Assembly (NCBI RefSeq): GCF_033958435.1
Contig: NC_134137.1
Span: 114,462,501-114,526,500 of the forward strand
Origin: Carettochelys insculpta
Taxonomy: Eukaryota > Chordata > Testudines > Carettochelyidae
Direction: 5' to 3'
DNA length: 64,000 bases
Positions within the stretch are counted from its first letter, which is position 1. The number at the start of each line of letters is the position of its first letter. The notes beneath the pieces are model-generated. The model had not been told where the DNA came from. It saw nothing but the letters and a program-made list of their open reading frames with translations, and made no database searches. Below, piece after piece: positions 1 through 11,099 of the stretch. Both the position numbers and the translations under genes were made by a program.

Positions 1-143
1 CTCATTTCCTGAGGAATAATTCTTATTTCAAATCAGTACTATGGACATATGTTAGTGTATAATGTGCCACAAGACTTCTCCTTGTCCCTGCAGCAGGCTC
101 TTCAGCAAATCCTTTTACCTGTGGCATTTGGAAATGATGTGTG

Positions 144-147
144 AAAA
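144..147 (-). terminator. Pol III terminator of the tRNA-Arg-like gene
   Basis: On the minus strand a TTTT run begins six bases beyond the discriminator base of the tRNA-like gene at 153-225. A T4 run at this distance is the usual RNA polymerase III stop signal. It suggests that the locus kept its transcription unit. Confidence 0.55.
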
Positions 148-152
148 GGAGC

Positions 153-225
153 CAACCATGAAGGGACTTGAACCCTCAATCTTCTGATCTGAAGTCAGAT
201 GCCTTATCCATTAGGCCACATGGTC
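153..225 (-). tRNA. tRNA-Arg-like gene with anticodon UCA (Arg-UCG body, possible pseudogene)
   Basis: The minus strand folds into a complete 73-nt cloverleaf. The acceptor stem GACCATG/CATGGTT has one G-U pair at 1-72. The D stem GCCT/AGGC and anticodon stem TCTGA/TCAGA are perfect, and the T stem GAGGG/CCCTT has one G-U pair. The A box (TGGCCTAATGG) and B box (GGTTCAAGTCC) are well formed. From memory the body closely matches vertebrate tRNA-Arg(UCG), but the loop reads CTTCAGA, so the anticodon (plus-strand 190-192) is UCA, which would pair with UGA codons. Most differences from the remembered Arg-UCG sequence are CG-to-CA or CG-to-TG changes, the usual decay of methylated CpG, so this may be a tRNA pseudogene. 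All stems and promoter boxes survive, however. It is not a selenocysteine tRNA, which is longer with a different body. Confidence 0.75.
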
Positions 226-259
226 ACACTTCTTTTTTAGCTCACGCTTCAAACTTGTG

Positions 260-1740
260 CCAGTCCTGTCCACCTGATCAGCGCTTATGCTCTAACCCCG
301 TACGCCACACCAGAAGTAAAAGACAAGTTCTATGGCGTGCTTAGTGCTGCTGTAGCGCAAATACCTGCTTGTGAACAACTGTACATCTTGGGTGATTTCA
401 ATGAAAGAATTGGAGCTGATTAGGCCTCATGGCCTTCCTGCTCAGGACACTTCGGTGTGGGAAAAATGAATGACAATGGACAGCATCTCCTTGAACTGTG
501 CACGTACCACAATCTGTGCATCACAAACATATTCTTCCAAATGAAGCCACAGCACAGAGTGTCGTGGAGACACCCACGCTCGAAGCACTGGCATCAACTA
601 GATGTGGTCATCACTAGGAGTAATAACCTCAAAAACGTCCTTCTGACACGCAGCTATCATAGTGCTGACTGTGATATAGGTCACTCGCTAGTTTGCTCCA
701 AGCTCAAGCTGAGAGCCAAGAAGCTGTACCTCTTTAAACCTGCTGGAAGGCCCCACATTGACGCCAGAAAGATGGAAAACTCAGAGAAAGCTGAAAAGTT
801 CAGAGATATCCTACAGGAAAATCTGCGCAGCGGCCCTGGGGGCGCTGATGTGACATCCAAATGGCAACATCTCAGGGATACAGTTTACAACACTGCCTTG
901 TCGGTGTTTGGAAGAAGAGCTAGAAACATGAACAACTTGTTCGAAGCTAACTCCGATGAGATGATTCCAGTCATTGAAAAGAAGCACGCTGCACTCCTGG
1001 GCTGTGTCTACACGTGCCCCAAACTTTGAAATGGCCATGCAAATGGCCATTTCGAAGTTTACTAATGAAGCGCTGAAATGCATATTCAGCACTTCATTAG
1101 CATGCAGGCGGCAGCCGCGCTTCGAAATTGACGCTCCTTGCCGCCGCGCGGCGCGTCCAGACGGGGCTCCTTTTCGAAAGGACGCCACCTACTTTGAAGT
1201 CCCCTTATTCCCATGAGCTCATGGGAATAAGGGGCTTCGAAGTAGGCAGCATCCTTTCGAAAAGGAGCCCCGTCTGGACGCGCCGCGCGGCGGCAAGGAG
1301 CGTCAATTTCGAAGCGCGGCTGCCACCCGCATGCTAATGAAGCGCTGAATATGCATTTCAGCGCTTCATTAGTAAACTTCGAAATGGCCATTTGCATGGC
1401 CATTTCAAAGTTTGGGGCACATGTAGACACAGCCCTGGTGTACAAACACTCACCGAGTCAGAGTACCCAGCAAGCACTTACAGCGGCCAGAAGAACAGTA
1501 CAGCAGACAGCCAGGTGCTGTGCCAACAACCACTGGCTCCAGCTATGCAGCAGCATCCAGACCTGTGCTGACTTTGGTAATCTCAGAGGAATGTACGAGG
1601 GTATGAAGAAGGCATTAGGACCCACCCAGAACAAGATGACACCTCTGAAATCCAAATCTGGTGAAATCATCACTGACAAAGCCAAACAGATGGAGCGCTG
1701 GGTTGAGCAAACTCCGAGCTGTACTCATGTGAGAACATTG
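260..1740 (+). pseudogene. LINE endonuclease region, broken
   Basis: Translation from about 260 gives the second half of an AP-type endonuclease, which in LINEs nicks target DNA to prime reverse transcription. The hallmark GDFN motif is encoded near 391-402. A later SWRHPRS...HQLD stretch near 559-606 matches the usual carboxy-terminal SDH-type region of these enzymes. An in-frame TAG lies at 421-423. The frame 457-999 runs straight into the MITE inserted at 1000-1434 and resumes in the same phase at 1438, because MITE plus duplicated triplet is 438 bp. A small deletion near 1705-1715 then shifts the frame. The residues after the MITE form the linker between endonuclease and reverse transcriptase. 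The amino-terminal part of the domain is absent. Confidence 0.8.
1000..1434. mobile_element. Full-length 435-bp palindromic MITE
   Basis: The whole element is one long inverted repeat centred at 1217/1218 in CATGAGCTCATG. The left end GGCTGTGTCTACACGTG and the right end CATGTAGACACAGCC are terminal inverted repeats. They are flanked by a 3-bp duplication CTG at 997-999 and 1435-1437. The arms contain repeated TTTCGAAGT-type blocks, a GAAGCGCTGAA block and a CpG-rich block near 1130-1160, each mirrored in the other arm. It has no gene of its own. Ends and duplication length resemble the two-gene Harbinger element at 18948-23592, so that family may mobilise it. A partial relative is at 59564-59833. 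Confidence 0.85.
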
Positions 1741-1742
1741 TG

Positions 1743-3001
1743 GTTGACACAGCCCTCGATGCCGTCGAGCTCCTACCAGTAATGGACGAACTGGATCAAG
1801 AACCAACTGTGGATGAACTGAAGAGAGCCATCGACAGCATTGCAGCAGGAAAAGCCCCTGGCCAGGATGGTATACCACCAGAGGTAATCAAGTGTGCCAC
1901 GGACACACTCCTGGAACCCCTACATGAGCTACTGTGCCTGTGCTGGAAAGAGAGTGAGGTTCCATAGGATATGCATGACGCTAACATTGTAACGTTGTAT
2001 AAGAACAAAGGAGACAGAAGCGACTGCAACAACTACCGTGGAATCTCCCTTCTAAGTGTCACTGGTAAACTGTTCACTCGCATCATCCTTGGCAGACTCC
2101 AGAAGATTGCTGAGAGGGTGTACCCTGAATCTCAGTGCAGATTCCGCGCAGAGAGGTCTACCGTTGACATGGTCTTCTCTCTAAGGCAGCTGCAGGAGAA
2201 GTGCAGGGAGCAGAGGAAGCCACTCTACATAGCCTTAATTGACCTAATCAAGGCCTTTGACTTGGTCAGCAGGGATGGTCTGTTCAAACTGCTCCACAAG
2301 ATAGGCTGTCCTCCATGGTTACTCAAGATGATCCAGTCGTTCCATGAAGACATGAGAGGAACCATCCAATATGACGGCACATTATCGGATGCTTTCAGAA
2401 TCAGGAGCAGCATCAAACAAGGATGCGTGCTTGCTCCGACATTGTTCGGGTTCTTCTTCGCACTCCTTCTGAAGCATGCCTTTGGATCTTCAACAGAGGG
2501 CATCTTGCTGCACACTAGATCTGAGGGAAACTGTTTAATCTTGCAAGGCTGAAAGCTAAGTCTAAGGTGCAGGAAGTCCTCATCAGAGACATGCTGTTCG
2601 CAGATGCTGCTGCTGTAGTGTCTCACACAGAAGACCAGCTTCAAAAACTGCTGGATCAGTTCTTCAAAGCGTGCAAGGACTTTGGGCTTACCTTCAGCCT
2701 AAAGAAGACAAACGTACTCGGTCAGGATGTTGCTGAATCCCCATCAATCAGCATTGACAACTATACGTTAGAGGTCATCCGCGAGTTCGTTTACCTCGGA
2801 TCCACCATCACTGACACCCTGTCGTTGGACACTGAGCTAAATAGGAGGATCGGAAAAGCAGCCACAACTCTGTCCAGACTCAGCAAGAGAGTGTGGAATA
2901 ACAACAAGCTGTACACTCACACCAAAATGCAAGTCTACAGAGCCTGCATCCTCAGCACCCTCCTTTATGGAAGCGAGACTTGGACCCTGTATGCCCACTA
3001 G
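1743..3001 (+). pseudogene. LINE reverse transcriptase domain, broken
   Basis: This part encodes the reverse transcriptase of the LINE. Recognisable blocks in order are GKAPGQDGIPPE (about 1850), NNYRGISLL (about 2030), ALIDLIKAFD (about 2230) and SIKQGCVLAP (about 2410). The catalytic motif that is normally FADD is encoded at 2597-2608 as FADA, so its second aspartate is gone. An in-frame TAG lies at 1965-1967. A frameshift occurs between 2520 and 2567, and another in-frame TAG lies at 2999-3001. The later part (GSTI, RIGKA, YGSETWTL) is the thumb region. It cannot encode an active enzyme. Confidence 0.85.
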
Positions 3002-3520
3002 GAAAAGAGGCTGAACGTCTTCCACTTGCGCTGCCTCAGGCACATCCTTGGAATAGCATGGAAGGACAGAGTGACCAACACTGCCGTCCTCGAGCATGCT
3101 GGAATCCCAGCCATGCACACCCTCCTCAGGCAGTGTCGGCTCCGCTGGCTTGGCCAAGTCCACAGGATGAATGATGGAAGGATTCCAAAAGACATCCTGT
3201 ATGGTGAGCTAGCCTCTGGCAAAAGACCTCCTGGACGCCCCCAGTTGCGCTACAAAGATGTCTGCAAGACAGACCTCAGAGAGGTAGACATCGAGCTGGA
3301 CAACTGGGAAGAATTAGCAGAGGACTGCAGCAGATGGAGGCAGGGGTTACACAAGGGCCTTCAGAAGGGCGAGATGAGGATCAGACAGCTAGCAGAGGAG
3401 AAGCGAGCACACAGAAAGCACAATAAGGACTTGCCAGACACCCACCACATCTGCAAGAGATGCAGCAAGGACTGTCACTCTCGTGTGGGTCTTCAAAGTC
3501 ACAGTAGGCGCTGTAAATGA
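3002..3520 (+). pseudogene. LINE carboxy-terminal region with Cys/His finger
   Basis: In the same frame as 2567-3001 this encodes the conserved carboxy-terminal part of the element. It includes RCLRHILGIAWKDRV, a basic GKRPPGRPQLRYKDVCK block, a charged helix rich in Lys and Arg, and finally a C-x2-C-x12-H-x4-C finger at about 3450-3517. The frame is open from 3002 to the TGA at 3518-3520, so only the stop at 2999-3001 separates it from the reverse transcriptase. Such terminal fingers are thought to bind template RNA or target DNA. The role here is inferred from the family. Confidence 0.75.
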
Positions 3521-3603
3521 AGTCCTCAATTGAAACTATAAAGGGTGCGATCCATAGTCTATGCAGACTGAAGGATGCCTACTTCTATGGACATGGTTAT
3601 GTT

Positions 3604-3642
3604 ATTTCAAAATAAGGTATAGCCATTACCTTATTTTGAAAT
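3604..3642. repeat. Perfect 16-nt inverted repeat, AT-rich
   Basis: The arms ATTTCAAAATAAGGTA and TACCTTATTTTGAAAT enclose a 7-nt loop, and a third TTATTTCAAAATAGG block follows at 3646-3660. The TTTCAAAATA blocks resemble those in the MITE at 42895-43222 and the right end of the decayed Harbinger element, so this is probably a MITE remnant. Confidence 0.5.
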
Positions 3643-3660
3643 ATCTTATTTCAAAATAGG

Positions 3661-4904
3661 GCTGTCGTGTGGAGGAAGGCACAGGAAATTTGATTCTGTC
3701 AGACTCCAGGCTCACTGAGCTAGTGACAATGGTGGGAACCATACGGATGCAGCAAAGAGGGCCTGAATGGCATCTGGTGACCAAACTCTTTGCAGACATA
3801 CCTGGCTACAACATCCAAATTTTCAAAATTTCAATGATTTTTTCACAAAAATTCAGATAATTTTCTTATCTGTTGACAAGTTCTACTTCCAGGGAGTAGG
3901 CAGAAGAAGCGGCCTCTTACCACAAAGCCTCCTAAAGTTACTCAGAGCCTAGGGATAGTAAAACCACTGTTAAACACCTTAGAGGTGATGCAATGTGCCG
4001 TTTCTTCCATTGGCAACCTGGCCTGCTACCTGCAGGGGTCCGAAAAGCTAGACCCAGTCCTCCTCCCACAGCCCTTCAGGGTAACTTGATGGAATGGCGA
4101 AGGCATAGGCTGTGATTATTTCCATCCTCACCACAGAATTGGAAAGGGAGAGATCTCCTTGTTCTGTTGCTTCCCCAAAATACAGTCTTAACCCATGTTT
4201 CCATGCAATTTGATGATGTGTAAGGGGCCCCTTTCCCTCCTCCCCCAATCTCTTTGATTTAAAAAGCCACCAGAAGATCAGAAATCATAGGAACTATATC
4301 TTGGTAAGAGGCTTGACTTCTGAGGCACAAATATGATCGAACATAAACAGGTGAAAATAATCAAAAGAGTCAAATCTGCTCTTAACATTGTAAATTCTTG
4401 GGTCAAGTTTGCTTGGCGCTGAAACGGGCAGGCACAAAATCTCACATTTCCCCAGGGTGTGACTAATGCAGCTCTAAAACAACACACGTAATCCCAGAGT
4501 ATTAAGGCACTCATAAAAGAACACTTCTGTAAGTATATATGTATCCCGTGGAGTGCGCACCAGCTATACAATGCTGGTTCACAGTCAGGCTGTCTCAGTT
4601 TTGAATATGCGTGTGCTAATGCAGATCTCTCTGTGTTTCACAGTGAAATACTAGTCACATTAGTAGAGTCTCCAGTGCCATTTCAGGTGTCTGGGGCCAG
4701 TACTTTATTCAGCTGTCCCTGCTTATGCAAGAGGGGAATAGGTCATCTAAAAGCTTATGTTTGTTTACACATCACTGTTCCAATACATGGTAGCAACGCT
4801 TGTGTAATAGACTGGCAGTTCTTTTTCGTATCAGGATAAATAGGTATCTACACATTTGTACTGCAGGCACGTCTGTGCCAGGGTACAAGAGAAAAGGTAG
4901 GTGA
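3661..4904. other. No gene recognised
   Basis: Short open frames here have no recognisable domain and no splice context. I see no RNA gene or well-defined repeat. Confidence 0.5.
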
Positions 4905-5075
4905 CATAGTAGTATGTTTTACTGGACCAACTTTCTGTTGGTGAGAGAGATCTGAGAAAGGTACTTAGTATCACAGTGACATGCAAATGTACTTTTCCCA
5001 GACCTCAGGAAGAGCTCTGTGTAGCTGAAAAACTTATCTTTCTCATCAGGATGAGTACAGACAGCTCAGTTCCTG
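4905..5075. mobile_element. Fragment resembling a Penelope-like element end
   Basis: The stretch holds CCAACTTTCTGTTGGTGAGA, a degraded counterpart of the 'pull-through' AAGCTTTC segment, and CCAGACCTCAGGAAGAGCTC. I remember these words from a very common turtle repeat derived from the ends of Penelope-like retroelements. No coding part is present. The family call rests on memory of the repeat and not on a protein domain. Confidence 0.45.
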
Positions 5076-7556
5076 TGACAGTTCATGTATACTTAGATTC
5101 ACTGCTGCGTATTCATCGAGACTGCATACAAAAAAGGTCAAATTTTCCTCTTAGTCACACTGGCTCATCCCTGCTGAACATATATGCATTAGATACCAAC
5201 AGTAGGCTTTCTTTGATCTGGCAGACAGATAGCTTTGCAGTGATGTTCACATATCAAAAAAATCGAAGCCTGGCCCTCTATGAAAGTCTATGATAAGAAA
5301 GCAGACACAGAAATAAAGTAGTCTGTCACGATTAAAGCACAGTAATGGAAATGCTTAAACTTTTGATAATGCTGTGTCTGATGTCTAGGTAAAGATTAAG
5401 GGCCATATACTCTGGGTTACATCCAGGGAACCCCAATACACATTACCCTTCAACAGGTCCATGTATTAGAATGGTCCTTCATATCCAAAACCCTGGTGAA
5501 AAGCTTGCCTAAATCTAAAGATTTCACATAACAACTTTAAAGTTAAATAACATTTTTATTTTATAGTTTTAAAAAAACACCATTCCACAAGATTAATAAT
5601 CAGAACCATTTTCTTACAAGGAATGAATGCACTTTTTCAGTTGCTTGAGTGCAAAAGGAGAAGCCATGAAAACATTTCTCTGCTTTAAGCAAGAAGGACC
5701 ACATTACCCCACCTTCTGAGATATCCTTTGGAAAGATGCTTGAGAAAGAGATGAGAAGAACCCTCACCCTCAAGCGTGGCAGCTCCTGTGAAGCCGCTCC
5801 ATGGTGGTTACTTTAGTATAATCTCTACCTATGATTACTCACTTATGCGGTACCCCTATAGTGGCCACTCCACAAGGGAAAAGCTTTGAAGATTTGTACA
5901 GTGGCAGATTTCTAGCCCTGCCTCTATCCTTTTCCATGCCTAGCAGCTAGCTCCCACCCTAGCTGTTGCTATACAGGGACCCCCATACCTAATCTAGCCT
6001 TTCCCCTCCACAGCAGAATGGCACTAACTCTGTTGCCAAGGAGACCTCAGCAGGCTGCAGATGAGGAGACTAGGTATGACTTGAGGGGTATGATTTTGGC
6101 CTCTATTTCTGCAGGTTGATGAACAAATTATCTGAATCTTGCTTACAGTGAGCAGGGGTGGCCATTCACTGACTGAGACGGGGAAGAACCCCACCCAAAG
6201 CCATGCTGGGCAGAGCCTTGCCCAACCCTTTACCTGACCAGAACTTGGGGGCAGCACTAGCTGTATAAAATCTTAGGCCAGAAGCCCATCAGGCTCCAGC
6301 AGCTAGAGGAAACAGAAGCCTGCCTCATGCACCCAAGCTAGGAGGTTGCTGAGGACCTGGTAGATGCAGAGGACTGGCTCAGATTTCCAGACCCCTTAAC
6401 AGACTAGGCCTCACCCAAGGGTTTGGATCCTGATGACCCTGAGGCATTGCTGCAGGGCCAGGTATAACTGAGGCAGGAATCCAGAAGTGGCCCAGGGGCA
6501 GCTGATGAGAGTCAGGTGCACTGTGGTGAATCAGCGTGTTATGGGCAGGATCCTCGCTGACCACTGTGGCTGTCAGCCCTGCCACTGCTAAGGCCCTGGG
6601 CCAGAGCACAGTGCAGTGGGTGGGCCAGTGCCAACCCCCTCGCCCCCCAAATCCCAGGGTGGCAGTCTCTCTCTTCCTCCCCCACCCCAGTTACTCTGGC
6701 TGTTCTTGCTGTTGGCCCTGCCCTGCCCCAGGGTTTGGGCCTGAGAACCCTGAATGACTATTGGTTGTTGCCCCACCCTGAAACAGGACCTGGGCCCCAG
6801 GTCTTAAGTTACTGGGATCAAAACTAATATTGGCCCAGAGCGCAGGTCCAAGCCCCAGGACTAAGCCTTGCTGGATAACGATGTTACTCTGCATGCTTCT
6901 AGTGGCAGATCTCTGAGGATTCCTCCAGAAGGATGATTTTCCACGTACCTTTGAGGTGGATTCCTGCAGCCCCCAGCATAGAGGAAGAGGCAAGGCTGTG
7001 GTCTGGCTATTCTCAGCTAGTATACTGGCTTCTAAAATCAATAGCCTGGAACACACTTTGGAGCATCCCTGAGGTGGACCTAAATTATGATAAATTATAG
7101 GTCTAAATTATACCTCTTATGCCCAAAGATCAAGGAGTCACAATCAGCTTTGTTACAGCTTCACCCTTCCTAGTTGCACTGAATACTAGGCAGAACTGAG
7201 AATCTAGCTGATTTTTGCTCACCCATCATTCTACTTAAGCTTAGCAGCTGCAGAAAGTTGTGTGCAGTAGTGCTACCAAGATGTCTAAATACCTGACTTA
7301 TGTGCACTGTTATGTACTTATATGCTTAAATGTCAGCATTTGCAGTTGCAGTTTGCAGGTGTAATTATTTGCATGAAAAAATAAATCAGTCTGGATTCAG
7401 GCCTTAAAGTATGATGTAAGAATGGCTAATGAGGTTCTAACTAAAATACAAAAACAAAAGAATGAAACTATTTTTGTCAGAAGTTGAGACAAATGTTAAA
7501 ATCTAGTCACAGATTTATTTTATGGTTAACTTCAAACCACTGCAAAGACGGGATTG
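5076..7556. other. No gene recognised
   Basis: AT-rich sequence to about 5900, then a moderately GC-rich part to about 7060, then AT-rich again. Open frames on both strands are short and unrelated to proteins I know. No clear repeat borders are visible. Confidence 0.5.
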
Positions 7557-9126
7557 AAATAAAAAAAAATATCTAAAAAAGCTAGACGTACATAAATCCA
7601 TGGGCCCGGACCTAATTTAGTCCAGGGTTCTGAGGGAGTTGGCATATGTAATTGATGAGCCCTTGGCCATTATCTTTGAAAAGTCATGGAGATCAGGAAA
7701 GATCCTGGATGATTGGAAAAAGGCAAATGTAGTGCCCATCTTTAAAAAAGGGAAAAAGGACGATCCAGGGAACTATAGGCTGGTCAGTCTTACATCAGTC
7801 CCTGGAAAAATCATGGATGGGCTCCTCAAGGAAGTCATTTGAGGCACTTGGAGGAGGTGAAAGTGATCAGGAATAGTCAGCATGGATTCATGAAGGGCAC
7901 GTCATGCCTGACCAATCTGACTAGTTTCTACGATGAGATAACTGGCTCTGTGGACAGGGGAAAAATCAGTGTATGTGATATCTTGACTTTAGCAAAGCTT
8001 TTGATACAGTCTCCCACAATATTCTTGTCAGCAAGTTAAAGGAATGTGGATTGGGTAAAGGGATGGTAAGATGGATACAAAGCTGGCTAGAAGGTTGGGC
8101 CCAGTGGGTAGCGATCAACAGCTCGATGTCGGGATGGCGGTCGGTTTCTAGTGGAGAGTCCCAAGGTTCAGTTCTGGGTCCAGTTCTGTTCAACATATTT
8201 ATCGATGACTTGGATGAGGGGTTGGATTGCACCCTCAGCAAGTTTGCGGATGGCACTAAGCTAGGGAGAGAGGTAGATACGCTGGAGGGTAGGGACAGGG
8301 TCCAGAGTGACTTAGACAAATTGGAAGACTGGTCCACAAGAAATCTGATGAGGTTCAATAAGGACAAGTGCTGCACTTGATCCAGAAGAATCCCAAGCAT
8401 TGTTACAGTCTGACTGGCTTAGTAGTAGTTCTGCAGAAAAGGACCTGGGAGTTGTAGTGGACAAGAAGCTAGACATGAGTCAACAGTGTGCCACTGTAGC
8501 CAAGAAGGCTAATGGCATATTAGGTTGCATCAAAAGTAGCATTGCCAGTGGATCCAGAGAAGTGATTATTCCTCTTTATTCGGGTTTCATGAGGCCGCAT
8601 CTGGAGCACCGTGTCCAGTTCTGGGCTCCCATTTATAGGAAGGATGTGGACACACTGGAGAGGGTCCAGCGGAGGGCGACCAAAATAATCAGGGGGCTGG
8701 AGCATATGACCTATGAAGAAAGGTTGAGGGAACTGGGTCTGTTTAGCCTGCAGAAGAGAAGACTGAGGGGGGATTTGATAACAGCCTTCAACTTACTGAA
8801 GGGAGGTTTCAAAGAGGCTGGAGAGAGGCTGTTTACAGTGGTCACAGATGGCAGAACAAGGAACAATGGTCTCAAGTTGTGGTTGGGAAGGTCCAGGTTG
8901 AACATTACAAAAAACTTTTTCACTAGGAGGGTGGTGAAGCATTGGAATGGTCTACCCAGGGAAGTAGTGGAGTCTCCATCCCTGGAGGTGTTTAAGTCTC
9001 GGCTCAACAAAGCCCTGCTTGGGCCGATCTGACGGGGTTTGGTCCTGCCTTGGGCAGGGGGCTGGACTTGATGGCTTCTTCGGTCTCTTCCAGCTCTATT
9101 GTTCTTTGATTCTATGATTCTATGAT
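7557..9126 (+). mobile_element. CR1 LINE, 5'-truncated, reverse transcriptase dead
   Basis: Reading plus-strand frames in turn gives a CR1 reverse transcriptase and its carboxy-terminal region. Blocks are KLDVHKSMGPDLI (about 7580), [17 protein letters not shown] (about 7710), [14 protein letters not shown] (about 7880), [19 protein letters not shown] (about 8160) and RRATKIIRG (about 8670). The catalytic box reads FADG near 8246, with its second aspartate lost. Frames change near 7840, 8000-8050 and 8380-8400, giving at least three breaks. The last part, about 8400-9032, is open for 210 codons. The 3' end has the CR1 signature GGGGGCTGGACTTGATGG followed by TTCTATGATTCTATGAT at 9109-9126. 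CR1 copies are typically truncated at the 5' end, as here. Confidence 0.9.
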
Positions 9127-10058
9127 ACAGCTATAGTTAGAGACGCGTAGGGAACCTGACAGTATTATCAAATACATGAAACGTGGATGTTCTCCAAACC
9201 CTCCTACCCACTTACAAATACATTTTACTCTGCTTAAGTAATTTAATTTTCTTTTTTTCTAAGATTGCTTCTACCCAGAGAACACAGGGGAAGGTGGTTT
9301 TTAATGAACAATAAGAATTTTATCAGAGAGGTAGCCGAGTTAGTATGTATCTTCAAAACTCTTTCTATTCAAAACCCCCAAACAGGATGTTGATACCTGT
9401 TATGCAGCAAATGGCAAAAGGGTATTTGCTGCCTGAATTTAAACACAGTCTGCTGATCTCCCACTCAGCCGAACCTCTCAATGAAAATTTTGTTGTACAT
9501 TTCGTTACATCTTAGCCAAATATTGTGAATTAGTACTTAGTTTCCTAAAGTGTTGTTTTTCCTGCCCCCTTTCCCATCCCCATCACATTGATGACTGTTA
9601 ATATCCTTTTTAGAAACTGACTTTAGAAACTGCTTTTCAGGTAATAGCTTAGGGTAAGCAGGCATGCATGAGAAAAATACAATCTTTAATCTTAGGGACT
9701 TCCTCTTCGGGAAGGAGTGATTGCAGACCAAATGGCACCAAGTGAACAATGGGACCTGCAATGACTTTTTAAATGAATAAGCAAGCGTGATTAAGAGTTA
9801 CTTTCTGCTAGAGGAATTCTCAGAAATTCTGAAAGGAAAACAGTAGCTCAGCTGAAGCTGAAATTTCAATTTGTTTCCAGTGGAATCAAATAAACCCCAT
9901 TCACTGGACAGTTCAGGAAAGCATTCTGTTTCCTTTCTTAGGTTAGAGAAACACAACTACATTGTCCTCTTGCCTAAGTTTGCACCTCCTGATCACAGTC
10001 TCTCTCACATACACATGCTTTATTGCTTTCTGGCACTGCACTTAGATTTACCTGTTCC
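9127..10058. other. No gene; short Penelope-like end fragment near 9320-9360
   Basis: The words AGAGAGGTAGCCGAGTTAG and CTTCAAAACTC near 9325-9362 match the opposite strand of the 'ACTAACATGGCTACCTCT' repeat at 10225-10250. The rest is unassigned. Confidence 0.4.
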
Positions 10059-10252
10059 TCCAAAAACAACAAGAAATCCTGTGGCACCTTATAGACTAGC
10101 AGATATTTTGGAGCATAAGCTTTCATGGGCAAAGACCTGCTTCATCAGATGATGAGTTGCATGTATGCTCCAAAATACCTGTTAGTCTGTAAGGTACCAC
10201 AGGACTTCTTGTTGTTTTTGAAGATACAGACTAACATGGCTACCTCTTGGAT
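10059..10252. mobile_element. Two inverted Penelope-like element ends forming a hairpin
   Basis: The left arm begins AAACAACAAGAAATCCTGTG and contains CACCTTATAGACTAGCAG, ATTTTGGAGCATA and AGCTTTCATGGGC. After a short centre near 10145-10165 the same words return inverted: TGCTCCAAAATAC, TGTTAGTCTGTAAGGTACC and ACAGGACTTCTTGTTGTTTT. The unit ends GATACAGACTAACATGGCTA. Head-to-head partial copies of this kind are typical of the tandem or inverted ends of Penelope-like retroelements. That family assignment is from memory of turtle repeats. Confidence 0.55.
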
Positions 10253-10357
10253 ACCTGTTCCTCCAAACGTACTGCAAGGATTGTGGTGATTTTACTTTTT
10301 TACTGACTGTAAAGTGAAAGGACCACTTTTAAAACTTCAGGGTGTACACCTCTCCTT

Positions 10358-10498
10358 TAAAAACAGGAAGTCCTGTGGCAGCTTATAGACAGATTTTTTT
10401 GGTGCATAAGCTTTCGTGGGCACATACCTGCTTTGTCAGATGAACAGGGCTTCCTGCTGTTTTTGTGGATACAGACTAACATGGCTACCCCTCTGACA
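10358..10498. mobile_element. Penelope-like element end, second copy
   Basis: The copy has AACAGGAAGTCCTGTGGCAG, GGTGCATAAGCTTTCGTGGG, a TTTGTCAGATGAAC block and GATACAGACTAACATGGCTA in the same order as the unit 100 bp upstream. Its second half also contains an inverted CCTGCTGTTTTTG. No coding region is present. Confidence 0.55.
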
Positions 10499-10875
10499 CT
10501 TCCTCTCCTTTGTTAAAATTGAAGAGTTCAAGTTCCATGCTGTAAGTCAAATATTAATGAACTATTGTACATTGTTATGGTTTATATTATGCTGCTTGGA
10601 AATTGCCATCTTAAAAGTTCTTCTGTGCATTTTTCCTCCCTTTGGGCCAGAGGGACATGGCAAAGCACGAGGACAGGGCAAGCAGGTAGCTTGCCTTAGT
10701 CCTACTGTGCTGTTGGGCTTTTACTGGCTGAAAAATCTCCTGAATTGGCTGTGGTAACTTCCGGGAGGTTGAGTCTAATACTAGAAAACTCTCAGTGAAA
10801 CTGGGAAGCTTGGCAACTCTGAGACTTCATCTGTAGTTTGGGGATAACAAGCAGAAGTAGCAACAAATACACAGA
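10499..10875. other. No gene recognised
   Basis: A short AT-rich gap between a Penelope-like fragment and the decayed Harbinger element. The 66-codon open frame at 10557-10757 has no recognisable features. Confidence 0.5.
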
Positions 10876-11099
10876 GGCTGTGTCTACACTACCTCCTCTC
10901 CCTACTTCGAAGGGAGTGTGGTAAGCAGGGTGCTGGGAGATTATTGAGGAAGTGCTGCACTGCATATGCAGCACTTCATTAAGCAAATTCCCTCATGGCA
11001 ACTTCAAAGTTTTAAACTTCAAAGTATCTGCCTGCATCTAGCTGTGGCTCATCCACCGGTACTTCGAAGTGCTCGGGGTACTTCAAAGTCCCTTTATTC

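Larger units (their letters stand above)
244..3590 (+). mobile_element. Dead non-LTR retrotransposon (AP-endonuclease, RT and C-terminal zinc finger)
   Basis: A nearly continuous LINE body on the plus strand encodes, in order, the C-terminal part of an AP-type endonuclease, a reverse transcriptase and a Cys/His finger. It is interrupted by the MITE at 1000-1434. The 5' end of the element is missing. The coding region ends with TGA after the finger at about 3520, and a short 3' tail runs to about 3590. Stops and frameshifts make it non-functional. I recognise the protein type as widespread in animals but do not assign a clade. Confidence 0.85.

Noticed and set aside
811..1445. Overlapping open frames on both strands inside the palindromic MITE
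   Set aside because: They are mirror images produced by the inverted repeat, with no domain.
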